DNA of 64,000 nt from Bolinopsis microptera (GCF_026151205.1 NC_087076.1:3185902-3249901); one strand, 5' to 3'. Counted from the first letter of the stretch, positions 47,442 through 62,046 are shown. Notes: a model not told the origin generated them from the letters alone. Numbers and translations are program-made.

Positions 47442-47502
47442 TATTTCTTATACACTATTTCTTATACACTATTTCTTATACACTATTTCTTATACACTAT
47501 TT
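47442..47502. repeat. 14-bp tandem repeat (TATTTCTTATACAC)
   Basis: About four near-perfect copies. Confidence 0.9.
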
Positions 47503-48223
47503 ATTATATAGATTTATTATATAGATTTGTTATATGCAGTTGTTAGATTATTTGTAACATAATCGAGAGATAAAGTTAATCAAGGAGCTTGACACACGTT
47601 GCAACTGGGCACGAGACAACGTGTAGCAACAAGGAGCACTTATATTACATAATTCAAACTTAAAACATTAAGCGAAGATGCCAAGCAAGATTAAAATGAA
47701 AAACGTTTTGCAAGCTGTTGCCCAGCCTAAGGTAAAAGAGTGATGAGTGATAAAGGATCACACAGGGAACAAAAGTTTTACATACTCATCTGTGTGATGT
47801 CTGTGTGGAATTACGCTTAGTTTAGGTTTAAGTTTAACTTATATTCTTTGTTAATTTCGCTAATTAATGATTACAGCGCCAACATGGGGAATGCCATTCA
47901 ATGAAACTTATTCTTATCATATAATTAAACACTAAACAGTTGCAAAGTTGCACTTGCAACACTTGCAAAGTTATAATTATTAATTATCCTTCAAAACAAC
48001 ATAATTAAATCTTTACGGCCACTACACTGTGGGAAGATGTAATGAACATTGCACGTCTTATCTATTCTTGTCGATAATTTGTTGACCGCAACATAAAATT
48101 GTCAATGAAAAGAAATTGTCAATAAAAAGATCAAGACGTTAGTTTTGGCAGTTTAGTTGTCAAACTAATTTTACTTTCCAGTTAACATCTACCGAAGTGT
48201 TTTTGTCACCGACGGAGGCTGAG

Positions 48224-51200
48224 CAATGTTAGGTTGCAGCTAGAGTAAACAGAATGTTAGGTTGCAGCTAGAGTAAACAGGATGTTAGGTTGCAGCTAGA
48301 GTAAACAGAATGTTAGGTTGCAGCTAGAGTAAACAGAATGTTAGGTTGCAGCTAGAGTAAACAGAATGTTAGGTTGCAGCTAGAGTAAACAGAATGTTAG
48401 GTTGCAGCTAGAGTAAACAGAATGTTAGGTTGCAGCTAGAGTAAACAGAATGTTAGGTTGCAGCTAGAGTAAACAGAATGTTAGGTTGCAGCTAGAGTAA
48501 ACACAATGTTAGGTTGCAGCTAGAGTAAACAGAATGTTAGGTTGCAGCTAGAGTAAACAGAATGTTAGGTTGCAGCTAGAGTAAACAGAATGTTAGGTTG
48601 CAGCTAGAGTAAACAGAATGTTAGGTTGCAGCTAGAGTAAACACAATGTTAGGTTGCAGCTAGAGTAAACAGAATGTTAGGTTGCAGCTAGAGTAAACAG
48701 AATGTTAGGTTGCAGCTAGAGTAAACAGAATGTTAGGTTGCAGCTAGAGTAAACAGAATGTTAGGTTGCAGCTAGAGTAAACAGGATGTTAGGTTGCAGC
48801 TAGAGTAAACAGAATGTTAGGTTGCAGCTAGAGTAAACAGAATGTTAGGTTGCAGCTAGAGTAAACAGAATGTTAGGTTGCAGCTAGAGTAAACACAATG
48901 TTAGGTTGCAGCTAGAGTAAACAGAATGTTAGGTTGCAGCTAGAGTAAACAGAATGTTAGGTTGCAGCTAGAGTAAACAGAATGTTAGGTTGCAGCTAGA
49001 GTAAACAGAATGTTAGGTTGCAGCTAGAGTAAACAGAATGTTAGGTTGCAGCTAGAGTAAACAGAATGTTAGGTTGCAGCTAGAGTAAACAGAATGTTAG
49101 GTTGCAGCTAGAGTAAACAGAATGTTAGGTTGCAGCTAGAGTAAACACAATGTTAGGTTGCAGCTAGAGTAAACACAATGTTAGGTTGCAGCTAGAGTAA
49201 ACAGAATGTTAGGTTGCAGCTAGAGTAAACAGAATGTTAGGTTGCAGCTAGAGTAAACACAATGTTAGGTTGCAGCTAGAGTAAACACAATGTTAGGTTG
49301 CAGCTAGAGTAAACAGAATGTTAGGTTGCAGCTAGAGTAAACACAATGTTAGGTTGCAGCTAGAGTAAACAGAATGTTAGGTTGCAGCTAGAGTAAACAG
49401 AATGTTAGGTTGCAGCTAGAGTAAACAGAATGTTAGGTTGCAGCTAGAGTAAACAGAATGTTAGGTTGCAGCTAGAGTAAACAGAATGTTAGGTTGCAGC
49501 TAGAGTAAACAGAATGTTAGGTTGCAGCTAGAGTAAACAGAATGTTAGGTTGCAGCTAGAGTAAACAGAATGTTAGGTTGCAGCTAGAGTAAACAGAATG
49601 TTAGGTTGCAGCTAGAGTAAACAGAATGTTAGGTTGCAGCTAGAGTAAACAGAATGTTAGGTTGCAGGTAGAGTAAACATAATGTTAGGTTGCAGCTAGA
49701 GTAAACAGAATGTTAGGTTGCAGCTAGAGTAAACAGAATGTTAGGTTGCAGCTAGAGTAAACAGAATGTTAGGTTGCAGCTAGAGTAAACAGAATGTTAG
49801 GTTGCAGCTAGAGTAAACAGAATGTTAGGTTGCAGCTAGAGTAAACAGAATGTTAGGTTGCAGCTAGAGTAAACAGAATGTTAGGTTGCAGCTAGAGTAA
49901 ACAGAATGTTAGGTTGCAGCTAGAGTAAACACGATGTTAGGTTGCAGCTAGAGTAAACAGGATGTTAGGTTGCAGCTAGAGTAAACAGAATGTTAGGTTG
50001 CAGCTAGAGTAAACAGAATGTTAGGTTGCAGCTAGAGTAAACAGAATGTTAGGTTGCAGCTAGAGTAAACAGAATGTTAGGTTGCAGCTAGAGTAAACAG
50101 AATGTTAGGTTGCAGCTAGAGTAAACAGAATGTTAGGTTGCAGCTAGAGTAAACAGAATGTTAGGTTGCAGCTAGAGTAAACAGAATGTTAGGTTGCAGC
50201 TAGAGTAAACAGAATGTTAGGTTGCAGCTAGAGTAAACAGAATGTTAGGTTGCAGCTAGAGTAAACAGAATGTTAGGTTGCAGCTAGAGTAAACAGAATG
50301 TTAGGTTGCAGCTAGAGTAAACACAATGTTAGGTTGCAGCTAGAGTAAACACAATGTTAGGTTGCAGCTAGAGTAAACAGAATGTTAGGTTGCAGCTAGA
50401 GTAAACAGAATGTTAGGTTGCAGCTAGAGTAAACAGAATGTTAGGTTGCAGCTAGAGTAAACAGAATGTTAGGTTGCAGCTAGAGTAAACAGAATGTTAG
50501 GTTGCAGCTAGAGTAAACAGAATGTTAGGTTGCAGCTAGAGTAAACAGAATGTTAGGTTGCAGCTAGAGTAAACAGAATGTTAGGTTGCAGCTAGAGTAA
50601 ACAGAATGTTAGGTTGCAGCTAGAGTAAACAGAATGTTAGGTTGCAGCTAGAGTAAACACAATGTTAGGTTGCAGCTAGAGTAAACACAATGTTAGGTTG
50701 CAGCTAGAGTAAACAGAATGTTAGGTTGCAGCTAGAGTAAACAGAATGTTAGGTTGCAGCTAGAGTAAACAGAATGTTAGGTTGCAGCTAGAGTAAACAG
50801 AATGTTAGGTTGCAGCTAGAGTAAACAGAATGTTAGGTTGCAGCTAGAGTAAACAGAATGTTAGGTTGCAGCTAGAGTAAACAGAATGTTAGGTTGCAGC
50901 TAGAGTAAACAGAATGTTAGGTTGCAGCTAGAGTAAACACAATGTTAGGTTGCAGCTAGAGTAAACACAATGTTAGGTTGCAATTAGAGTAAACAGAATG
51001 TTAGGTTGCAGCTAGAGTAAACAGAATGTTAGGTTGCAGCTAGAGTAAACACAATGTTAGGTTGCAGCTAGAGTAAACACAATGTTAGGTTGCAGCTAGA
51101 GTAAACAGAATGTTAGGTTGCAGCTAGAGTAAACACAATGTTAGGTTGCAGCTAGAGTAAACAGAATGTTAGGTTGCAGCTAGAGTAAACAGAATGTTAG

Positions 51201-51944
51201 GTTGCAGCTAGAGTAAACAGAATGTTAGGTTGCAGCTAGAGTAAACAGAATGTTAGGTTGCAGCTAGAGTAAACAGAATGTTAGGTTGCAGCTAGAGTAA
51301 ACAGAATGTTAGGTTGCAGCTAGAGTAAACAGAATGTTAGGTTGCAGCTAGAGTAAACAGAATGTTAGGTTGCAGCTAGAGTAAACAGAATGTTAGGTTG
51401 CAGCTAGAGTAAACACAATGTTAGGTTGCAGCTAGAGTAAACAGAATGTTAGGTTACTAGAGTAAACAGAATGTTAGGTTGCAGCTAGAGTAAACAGAAT
51501 GTTAGGTTGCAGCTAGAGTAAACAGAATGTTAGGTTGCAGCTAGAGTAAACAGAATGTTAGGTTGCAGCTAGAGTAAACAGAATGTTAGGTTGCAGCTAG
51601 AGTAAACAGAATGTTAGGTTGCAGCTAGAGTAAACAGAATGTTAGGTTGCAGCTAGAGTAAACAGAATGTTAGGTTGCAGCTAGAGTAAACACAATGTTA
51701 GGTTGCAGCTAGAGTAAACAGAATGTTAGGTTGCAGCTAGAGTAAACAGAATTTTAGGTTGCAGCTAGAGTAAACAGAATGTTAGGTTGCAGCTAGAGTA
51801 AACAGAATGTTAGGTTGCAGCTAGAGTAAACACAATGTTAGGTTGCAGCTAGAGTAAACAGAATGTTAGGTTGCAGCTAGAGTAAACAGAATGTTAGGTT
51901 GCAGCTAGAGTAAACAGAATGTTAGGTTGCAGCTAGAGTAAACA
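48224..51944. repeat. 28-bp satellite array, about 133 copies
   Basis: Unit AATGTTAGGTTGCAGCTAGA plus GTAAACAG. Most copies are identical; the main variant has CAC for CAG before AATG. There is one shortened unit near 51455 and a few single changes (GGATG, CGATG). All frames contain stops, so it is non-coding. It is the longest array in the window. Confidence 0.98.
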
Positions 51945-52214
51945 CCAAATATAAAAGACAGAAAAGTAATTAAATTAAAACCTAAAAGTATAAAAATGAG
52001 GAATAAGAATTGTGTGGTTATTAAGTCCGTGACCGCAGGCTAAACAGGAGCATTACATTAATAATTTGTCTGCAAGGGAGCGATTTTAGGTCAGCAATGA
52101 ACTACTGTACGTGGCCACCAGGCAAAAAAGGCTGGAAATGTAATTATTTAAATTATAGAAGCTTGCTGCTGGGGCCACAGTATTATATATATATTATTAT
52201 AGATACTTAAAATA

Positions 52215-52500
52215 ATCGAACCTGACGTTGTGAGTTCGAATCCCAGGTGGGCCGAGATTTCAAAATTGATGGCAGTCGTCAATCACCAAACCATGGTGTG
52301 AATGGAAGTGGCTCTCATTAGAGCTGCGAAAATAACACGAGTGCATATGCATGGGGTTGCGTCCCGACTATGCTGCAGGGAAATCTGCATACTGAAAGGA
52401 CCGTGGCCGCACCGCAAAAGAAAAGGAGATCGGCCCCTCGATCCTAGCTTGCTAGGTTCGCCATTGTTGTTGTTGTTGTTGTTGTTGTTTGATACTAATA
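52215..52500 (+). mobile_element. SINE-like element with tRNA-type B box and (GTT)n tail
   Basis: GTGAGTTCGAATCCCAGGTG near 52230 is a good RNA polymerase III B box. A GC-richer body of about 200 bp follows. It ends at a (GTT)n run (about 52463-52490) and TTGATACTAATACT. No intact A box is obvious, so the head may be truncated. Confidence 0.5.
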
Positions 52501-53334
52501 CTTAATAGTATGTGGCCATTAAGTTGAGCTGCTGTGATCATTAAATGCTTAAAGTTACGATATTGGCAGCTGTGACTAATGTGTAGTTATTTACTCTAAT
52601 GTGCAATTATTTACTCCTGCGACAGTAAATCAGAAAGACAAAACTAAAACACTCTCTGCCTAATATGAAATAATAACACTGAATTTTAACAGTCATTCAT
52701 CATTCTGATTATCAAATAATTTAAAAGACAATGGTACTATATATACAGTATTATATATATATACTATATATACAGTTTCTGCCAGACAAAACCACGACTA
52801 TACGGCTGAGTGACTGTTTTAATGTTGAAATAATGATATATTTGACGCGGAGCCTACATATTATTACAGTCAATAATTAAGATCAACTGCAATTAACCTT
52901 GATATTATACTCTGGAACTATAGTGTCTTTGTCAAAGAAACATTTATGTTCTGGTTGACTGACAAGATGTCTAATAAAGGTAACAATAGTAGATATGATA
53001 ATAATTCTTACAAAATATTACCATTAAGTTCTGTTAACTGGTAATTTCAATAAACCAGGACTATCAGCGTGAGTAAGTATCAGTAAGTACTGTGTACAAT
53101 ACATAGTATTTAGTGGTTCGAATAGGCTCGACTTTCAAAGCTTTCTAAATCAAAATTACAACCGAATGTTGGTACTCCACATGTTTCCATTTCGGAAAAT
53201 GCTAGATCATAGATGGATCAGAGATAGATCATAGATAAGATAAGAAGATCTAAATGACAAATAAATATTGGAACTGTTGACCACAGATTCGATTATTGAA
53301 TGAATATGTGCTCCAGAATAGGACTGTTGAAACG

Positions 53335-53460
53335 TGGCATTGGTAGCTAATTAGTAATTAGAGAACTTATTGCTAGCTAATTAGAGAACTTATTGGGAGC
53401 TAATTAGAGAACTTATTGGGAGCTAATTAGAGAACTTATTGGGAGCTAATTAGGGAGCTA
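53335..53460. repeat. 23-bp tandem repeat (GAGCTAATTAGAGAACTTAT)
   Basis: About five units, the first ones diverged. Confidence 0.85.
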
Positions 53461-56167
53461 AACCATTCTCTAAACAAATATTAATTTTATCAATTTACCA
53501 ATAATTCGCTCTGAGCACGAAAGAAACCTTGCAATAGAATGTACTCAACGTTACATACCAATTAGTTTGAGTACATCAGTACAACCTTGGAGAAGTAAAA
53601 CTTTGAAGATGTGAGTAATTACGAGGAGAAGACCCAATAATGAGTTCCAGACATGTGTCTAATTATCGCCTTATCATGTTAGTATCATCAACTTTTCCAG
53701 TTCCAGTTCCAACAACTAATACAGAAGTTTAATTGTGAATGTCATAGCCACTTTAAAGTCACAGTAATGAGTAACAGATACAACTAGATACTACTAGAGC
53801 AGCAGTTAAGAATTAAGGTGCAGGTGCAGGAGACCTGCAGGCAAACTTATAAATTATTCAACGTTTCAAACGATTAACACCAGACCATTGACCTTAGCCC
53901 ATCATCTATTAGATAACTAATAACTAGGCACTAGTATCCATGGTAACTAGTCACTAGTATCCATGGTGATAGATAAATGTGCCAAATGTCAAATCAGTGA
54001 TACACTTTTGGACATGTCTATCAGTCTATTTATTATTTAACTACTAATTAGATTTAGTCTGTGGTCTAGTCCAATAATTTAACCATTTATTTTAGTTTTG
54101 ATTCTTAGAAGAATCCTGGTCAATGATCCCAAAAAAAGTTTAAAAACTGAAAGCAGCAGCTTGTTGTAGTTATAAAATAGGCAAGCATTCAACTTAACGT
54201 AGATTTAATCTACGTTGATCGACATATTTAGCAAATATTATTATTTGACCTATCACGAATCCCATAAACAGCGAAACCTCAAAACAACAAAACATCGCTA
54301 ATTGAATATAGGTATGTCATTATGAAAGAAAGAATGAAAAGAAATTTGTAAGAAAGAAAGAAATAAATAAACATGAACACTAATAATATAACAATATTGA
54401 ACTTGAAAATAACATAACTTAAGCTGTTCGACAGCTCAAAAAGGGTTTAACTAGTGCAACTATTATTACCAGGAGCACATCAAATATTTCAACATTAACA
54501 AGTGAAACAAATTGAGTGCAAATACCCAGTAAAATACGACTGACAGTTTTATTTTTACCGATTGTCAGAATTTTAAAGTCATCTTAAGTTATGTTAATTG
54601 CGAAGAAGACTGACAGGCTTAAAAGAACCTGTATCAAAGTTTAATTACAACGCGTGTCATGTCACGAGAAATGCTCTGACAAAACATAAAAATTGTGAGA
54701 GTCTAAGATCTGATTGAGATAGATAGCGAACAGGGAACTCCCCAACTGTTTGTAGGCTGAGGTAAACAGTAAACTTGTAGGTTTTAACTTGCAGTTAAAC
54801 AGAAAACTGAAGGTCTGGGGATATAATAGTTAAACCTACGAAAGTTTCTCGATTCTTCACATTCATGTTCAAGAGAATTTGTAAAATGTGCCTTGAAGCG
54901 GCAGAATTTCCCCATATATAAAGTCAGTAACTTACAAGACAGAAGAGGGACAACATAGTAACAGCGAGGTGCCTCATAACCTGACATAGTTAATATTAAT
55001 CACCCAAAACAATGAAGTTTCGTATCTAGTGCGGCAGGAGCTGCAGTGAATAACTCGGGTACGGATATAACTGAGAACTGGTGGTGCCAAGTGACTGCAG
55101 ATGAGGATCTCTTATCGCTAGCTCTCCACTTGTACGATAGCTTCGAGCCGTCTGTGATAGTAAACCACTCAGCCATATAACGGACCTCTAGTATGAGCTT
55201 ATTTCCGGATCCAGCAGGATCTAGCAGCGAGGAAGCCCCGAAAGAGATGCCTCATCAGATATCTCCGAAACCGTACAACTATGGACTATCAAATTTCACA
55301 TCAAAGCATCAATGTTTTAAATCCATCTATTGTAATGAATTCGGTCTTTACTAAACTTTCCCAATAGTAACCACGTTAATAACTCATTTATGAGGTCGGC
55401 TCGCAACAGACAGGCTTTATTAGAAAGAGAGAGAGGTGCAGACTTTCCTGAAGCCCTTTTAAACGGGGAAGACGGGTACTGTCAAGCGTGCTCGCGTGAT
55501 TATTGAACAAGAATAATTACGTGGTTATGTCGGTAGTGCGAGAAGTTGTTATTTTTGTGGACAATAGAAGGGTCACAACAGTGCTCAAACCACATTAGAT
55601 AGGAGACAATAGTTTAACAACGTCAGGGTCACGATGTCATTGCCTTGTCATTATGCCACTCCCTCGTCACTGGGGTACTGATCACTGTCGTTTAGCATAC
55701 CATTACTACTATATTAGGCATTTTAATGAAATCTATGTCTCAATGTCACTTGAACTTCCGGCCTATTTCAGTGTCACTTGAATCTGAACTTCAAACCTAT
55801 TGCAGTGTCAATTGAACTTAATTTGAGGTCCATTCAAGATCATTAAATTTCCAGTTCAACACATATCGCATCACATAAATTGTAATCCAGTATCACTAAC
55901 AGACCACAGACCATTTCAGTATCATTCCAACATTCCAAGACCATTTCAATCACTCAAATTTCATTTCAGAATTGTATACCAAGTCCAGTTCAGTTTCATA
56001 TCATGTCGCGTCAATTTTATGTCACTGTCATTAAAATACCATATTAGTGTCAGTTGTGACTTCTTAGTGTCACTTCAAGGCCCCTTCCGGACCATTTCAG
56101 CGTCTAATTTAAATTCTAGGGTTATTTAACATCCCAATTCTACTTCACACGAAAATAACGTATGTGC

Positions 56168-56220
56168 GAATGAGGTAAAGTGCGTTAGAGTGCGGTAAAG
56201 TGCGGTAAAGTGCGTTAGAG
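56168..56220. repeat. Short tandem repeat (GTGCGGTAAA)
   Basis: About five units of GTGCG(G/T)TA(A/G)A. Confidence 0.8.
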
Positions 56221-59200
56221 AGATCACGTCTGTAATTACTTGTTAAAGGTACAGCTGCACTGACATGATCTTTAGGTTCCGGCACGATCACTAATTATAG
56301 CTTGTATGAGGAGCACTATAAAGTAGTTTCTATCATCTTATAATGATCAGAGTTGCAACTCTTCTTTGAAGTTTGGTAGTTTGTAATAAACGCACGGTTA
56401 AGTGTCGAGAATATTGATAATATTGATTATTTTGCCTATAATTCCATGAAATTATACTATTACTAATACTTGCAAGCATATTTCTCAAGCTGTGTCTGAC
56501 TTATATTATTATTAAGCAACCCCCGCGGATGCAATAGTTTACAGACTGTACAAGTTAAACTTATTGAGACTTGTCTGTCAACTGTCCTCCGAATATGACT
56601 AACTACTTACTACTTACAGTTATACAGTAAACATTCTATATCTGACCCTCCAACATATCATACAGAAAATTTAATTTCCCTGAAAATAAACTCCAGTCAA
56701 GTTACTTAGTCTCTTATCTCCCTCAAAGTAGAGTTATATCAAGTTAAATTTGATAACTACATATTATATAATGTGCAGTTCAATATTTTACATAATGTTC
56801 CATTTTTCGCCACCTTATGACTATGAGTTATTTTATTTATTTAGAATAAATAGTTAAATAATGAATAAAGTTAGTGCATGAAAGCGTTTATCTATTATTG
56901 GCTGAAAACCAGTCAACCAGTGTGACTAGACTTCAGATTTGAAACTGGGAGAATAGTCTTGAAAATTGAGACACCTAATATTTGTAACGGAGACATGCAA
57001 TGCCTTTTAATATTTAAATACGCGACAAAGTAATAGTGTGCCGTATAACCATTGATTGGAGTTATAAATTTACGCTCCTAATATAGCCATAGGAGTATAA
57101 TATAATAAATTTCGTAAGTATTATGACAGTAAAATAAGCGACTGATAGTGATATAAATACGGTGTTATGAGGAAGTCGCGTCTTGAAATCTCGAACTATT
57201 AGTATTAGTATTAAAACCCTGAAATGAAAGTTGAAGTTCATGCTCGTACTGGTAGGTATAATATGGTGTTTAGGGAGATCCTCCCCGAGAGAGCAATTAC
57301 CCTGCAATCCAGACAGAAATGATAATCCCAACTTCCACTATTTATGTTCACTTACATTGGATAGTACCAGCTCGGTGCAGGCTTCGTCAGAGATCACGTG
57401 ACTATAGTGCATATATCACTTTGTCACTGCGTGATTCACTTACAGACAGTGGACTTAAAGAGCCGATTGAATGTGCACTATTATCCCTAACATGGCAAGC
57501 CATTGACTACTTGATTGCTCCATTTGCTACCTTCCTTAACTATCGTGCCTCAGATTTACGTGTATTGAAAACATTTTCTGTTGCTTCCGAAATACAATAA
57601 AATGCTACAAATTTGGGGTTTCAGTCTGTTGTGAGCCAGTTAGTGGCTGTTTAAGGTTTTGATCCTAAAGTCACTGTTTTTAATTATCAACAAAAAAATG
57701 CTTTCCAGTTATTAATATTAAGATTTACCTTGGGAATGGGCCAGAAATTTGTTTGTTTTCTGAACTTCCAGTTCCAATAGTATAACACAAACATACTACA
57801 ATTAACTTGCCGAAGCCCGAAACTAGATCGATTTTCTCTGAAGTCTGAAGTGGGTTGTCAGATAGCAGGGCAAACTCGAGTTACCTATGGCCAAAAAGCA
57901 TAGTACCTATTTCTTAAAGTATTTTGATATCAAAATGTTCCCCATATCATCTGGAATTTACCAACTAATAGCACTATAGACATACCGAAATAGAACACTG
58001 CAACAAACACGAAACTATCATCAACAAACTCAACACAACTCACATAAATAACGGAGGAACAGCATGATTGCATCTTCTTGTTTTGAACAGGACTGTAGTC
58101 ACACCATTCGCAAAGCTGACCCTCAGCCTGAGGGTAAGACATTACCAATCTATTGCACAACTATTACTAAGAGGGCATTAATTTCGAGACTATTACCACA
58201 AATAACCTCTCCTTTATTACGAAATTTTTGCCAACTAACAGTAACACATCACCACAACAGTCAATTTCGCAACACTCACTAAACGCCTTATAAGGCGCCT
58301 GAGAAATTGGATCAAGCCGAACTGACCTAGACCGCCCCTCGTCACTACCATTCGAACCATCCTCTCCTTTTTGTCTCTCAACCTGGGCCAAATTTGTTAC
58401 TCCAGTACATTTGCATCACTTTATAATTTAGTTTTTTAATAGACTCTCCGTCGCGTTACCTGACCATACAGTTTAATGTTCGCTACCATGGCTGGGCGCT
58501 CCTTTACTTCGTTGCACTTGCCCTAGCCGGGTTGGGGGCTGATGCGTTTATTGCTCAAGATTGCCGGTCTATGATGCTTACGAACATAATATCCTTATAT
58601 ATATAATGCTATCGCCTATCAGTAATATTATTTCACTGTGATACCCACTAGCAAATATTCGGATACTACTGAAACTCTGCAAAACCCTCCAGCTATTGAT
58701 TTAACCCCCAAAAAACGTTGGTGTATAAAAAATACCTATTCATTAGTCACTGAGCAACATATGACCTAGACTTTTTATTTATTTCGAGTCAAATGTTTTC
58801 TTTTCTGTCTCGAGAGACAAAAAAGTCCAGAAACTCAACAATGTTCCTATCAAATGTTAGCAAAACGGACACACAGTTTCCGGCAATTTTTTCCAAAGGT
58901 GAAGGTTATATGTTCTTCAATAAGTGATAAGTCGTATATATATATACGAGTTAATTAATTAATAAAACATGCATATTCGGTTTCGTTTGGACCCATTCCG
59001 AAGTATTTCATATCTACCCCAAAACCCAAACTCGTTTACCATTCGTGGTTCGGTATTCCCTCTGATAAACCTTTTTCAAACCTCAAGTAGATGCAACAAT
59101 TAATCTATAGTACAACAAGATTGAATACTTGATCCGAGATTCGCATTTCAGGTATAGTCGTGAGTTGACCATAATCGAGGATCACCAGTTACGTGAAGTA

Positions 59201-59329
59201 AATGTCTTAATGAATTAAAAAAATTCCAATGTATATTAAAAATAGTATCGCTAGCAGAATGTTGTAAAAGATAAAGGCAAACATCAGATGCATTTTGCTA
59301 AGTGCATCTATCATAATTACCGAAATAAT

Positions 59330-61440
59330 TGCCAACCTTGCAGAACATTGCTTCTAGTATTCATGTGAACTTCGAAAATCGTCTGTCTCTATGTCTTTCA
59401 GTCCTAATCAAGCATCATTATCATGACTATATACCCGAATTTCTCTGGGACGAATCATTAAATGGATTGATGAGCATCCTAGTGCTGCTCTCTGACAATT
59501 CCAGTTTACCCGCAGTTAGTAACCTCACATAATCGTCTTAGCGATACAATGAGACAAAATGGTGTCTTATTACGGGGGTCCCCAAGTTGTAAATTAACGT
59601 ATCCTTGCAAGAAGGTTGCACCAACAGTAACTCGTCCTATATCATACCAATGGTGGGTTGCTATCGAAGTTATAAGCAAGCTGCTAATAAATGTATCAAC
59701 AACCTATATGTAGTAAGCATGCACGATTTCGTTGACGTTAGTTGCTTTGATAACCTGATTTTGATTAATTTTGGATTGCTATAAGACAATTATGCATGAA
59801 TTTATGATCAATATACTCGCTATGACCAACTTGATAAGTGTCACTAAACCCACTAGCAAAGCTCCAACCATGAAATCCATTCCTAAAATCATTAAAGTGT
59901 GAAATGAGGACGGTTCTGCCTCTCAGACGATCAAACAGTTTTTGTTACGGGCCATTCTTATCATTTGACCCGTTTAATGAGGGAGTTTCATATGTTGACA
60001 AGTAGTATTCGAATTTCGTTGATTTTAAACTTTCGCTTGACACACTCAATTTTCTTGGATACACTAATCCATTGCTCACAAATCCGGAAAGGTTTGATTT
60101 ACGCACCTTCAGAGTCTCAGTGTCTTGAGGTGAAAGCAATTGTGCCTTTCACAGACAAGCAATAGGACATTCTCTAAATTCAACCACCCATATATGTACT
60201 ATTGAACCCCATGTGTGCGTCTGAACACAATCAAACTTCAGTTAAGGCGTAGACGAAGCCTACTCGCTAGGTCTACGGCGGGCCATGTCAATGTATCTTC
60301 TGGTGTCTCCTCACATTCGAGCCATTGAGATCAAGCTCCGAGCCGCAAAGAGGCATATGGGTTTCGTGTTTCAGGATCTCCTCTCAAATGTCTTCACGCT
60401 ATTACCAAATCAATCGTTCGACGTCGATTGAGTTATTTGCGGCATTGGAACCTCAAAATATCAGCGCTTTTCCCAACGAACTGGGATTAGTTACAGAAAG
60501 ATTCACCCCAAATAGCATGGAATGAGCTCGCTTCCACTACTGGGATCTGTTGCATCTATCTCTATGTCTCTACCGCAGCGCGTCGAGTCTTCATGTACAT
60601 ATTGAAAACCCAGGATAAGACGCCACCACTCAATGAAACAAACGTTCTAATCCACCCCACGCTTTGGAAACACTGCAGTTAAATTCCAGTCAAAAGTTAG
60701 AAGTGAACGTTCCAACCAAACTATTGTTAAATCATTTGCAGTTAAGGGACCTAAATTTGGATCTCCCAACAATCTAATCATCAAAATATCTAGAAACTTC
60801 TCAAAGATAATCATCCAAAAGTTCAAGTGTGTCTCTCCCTGATAAGTCGCCGGACCGAGTCATGTTAGTACTCGTCGAACTAGACTTATGTTGTGTTGCC
60901 AAGCGGCGGACTCTATGCGTCTTTGGGGTGGTTAAATGGAAAATGGGTAAGTTTTGACGGAATACTAACAGTAGGCTAAATTGGAAGGCAAATCTCCCAA
61001 GCAAAGACCGTTAGTTTTGACAATATCGTGTTTAGGTTAATCCAGAATGAACGTCCTTTTCAAACCTATTGAAATTTTATAAAAATTAAAGTAATATAAC
61101 AACATACGATTTAAATATTTCCAGTTTTGGACAATTTGCTAGTTAAGTCAAGGATAAGTTGATATAATTGATATCAGTTTAAATTGTATCTTTCCCAATA
61201 AATCTAATAAAAAAACAAATTGTAACTGTGAGTGACAGTGCAAAGACAATATGTTGCAAAGCATTATTATAGTTTAGATGGACTAAAGCAAAATTAACAA
61301 TAAATCATCCGTACAGTGTTTCGAATATTCCAAAGTTCCTATTAAAAGAACCAATGCATTCTATATATCATGTGAAAATTAAATGTCATCTCCTGTTCTT
61401 ATAGTCTTATCTGTATCGTAATACAGCAGCATTATCAATA
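59330..61440. repeat. Tandem duplication, left unit (pseudogene C)
   Basis: Collinear with 61440-64000 well beyond the gene: upstream blocks (AATGGATTGATGAGCATCCT against AATGGATTGGTGAGGATCGT) and downstream blocks (CCAGAATGAACGTCC, AGTGACAGTGCAAAGAC). Confidence 0.75.
59904..60768 (+). pseudogene. Full-length decayed copy of receptor gene C
   Basis: Collinear with 62047-63197. Matching blocks include the start (GTGAAATGA), CCATTCTTATCATTT, the intron stretch TTTAAACTTTCGCT, ACCTTCAGAGTCT, GGCGTAGACGAAGCCTACT against GCGGTAGACAAGGCCTGCT, GCGCGTCGAGTCT, and TTGCAGTTAAGGG near the end. Deletions and frame breaks run through it, and the product would be shorter than the parent by about a quarter. 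It was not rebuilt. It lies in the left unit of a tandem duplication. Confidence 0.75.
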
Positions 61441-62046
61441 ACTTATCTACCTAGAATTCTCTAGCAGGATACCCGAATCTTGTTGCAAATGGATTGGTGA
61501 GGATCGTGTCGTGTCTCTCTTGATAGGATTGCTTTCTGTTTCATCACCGCAGGTTGATAACCTCTACATTAATTTCTTGTTTTATTTGCGGTACTCCACA
61601 GAGAATGAGACAATATGAGTGTCTATACGGTGGTCACCCCAACAGATTGTGAATTAATGAATCCTTGCAGTTCGGTTTGACCCTACTAGTACTCTTGGTT
61701 TGCTGATCATACAATTGGTAGTCGCCTTGCTCCAACTTCTTGATTATATTTTATAAGCACAGCTTTCCTTAAAGTTAAAATGTAACATCAAACATGATAT
61801 GTATTAAGTTGCATAGAATATCGTTTGTACGTAAAGTTCGTTTGATATAAGGCCTTGATTTTAAATTAATTTTGGTTGCTATAAGACCAGATTGAGTGCA
61901 TGACACTATTGCTAAAACACGTGATCGTCTCCAGACTCAACACATTAATAACGTTCACTAACCCACTACAAAGATTCCTGATACCAACACATGAAATAAC
62001 CACTGTGACACAGGTAAAATGAACATTTTTGACGGAGTGTGGTAAA

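Larger units (their letters stand above)
52500..59329. other. Gene-poor DNA
   Basis: It contains AT microsatellites (about 52735-52775), the 23-bp repeat, irregular CAGTGTCACTTGAA-like motifs at 55.7-56.1 kb and the GTGCGGTAAA repeat. Frames at 57319-57600 and 57930-58391 are short and domain-free. Confidence 0.5.

Noticed and set aside
48224-51944. Possible CRISPR array (28-bp repeat)
   Set aside because: The repeats are directly adjacent with no spacers, and the genome is eukaryotic; it is a satellite.
57319-57600. 93-codon plus-strand frame
   Set aside because: No domain, splice context or homologous block recognised; length is within chance for this window.
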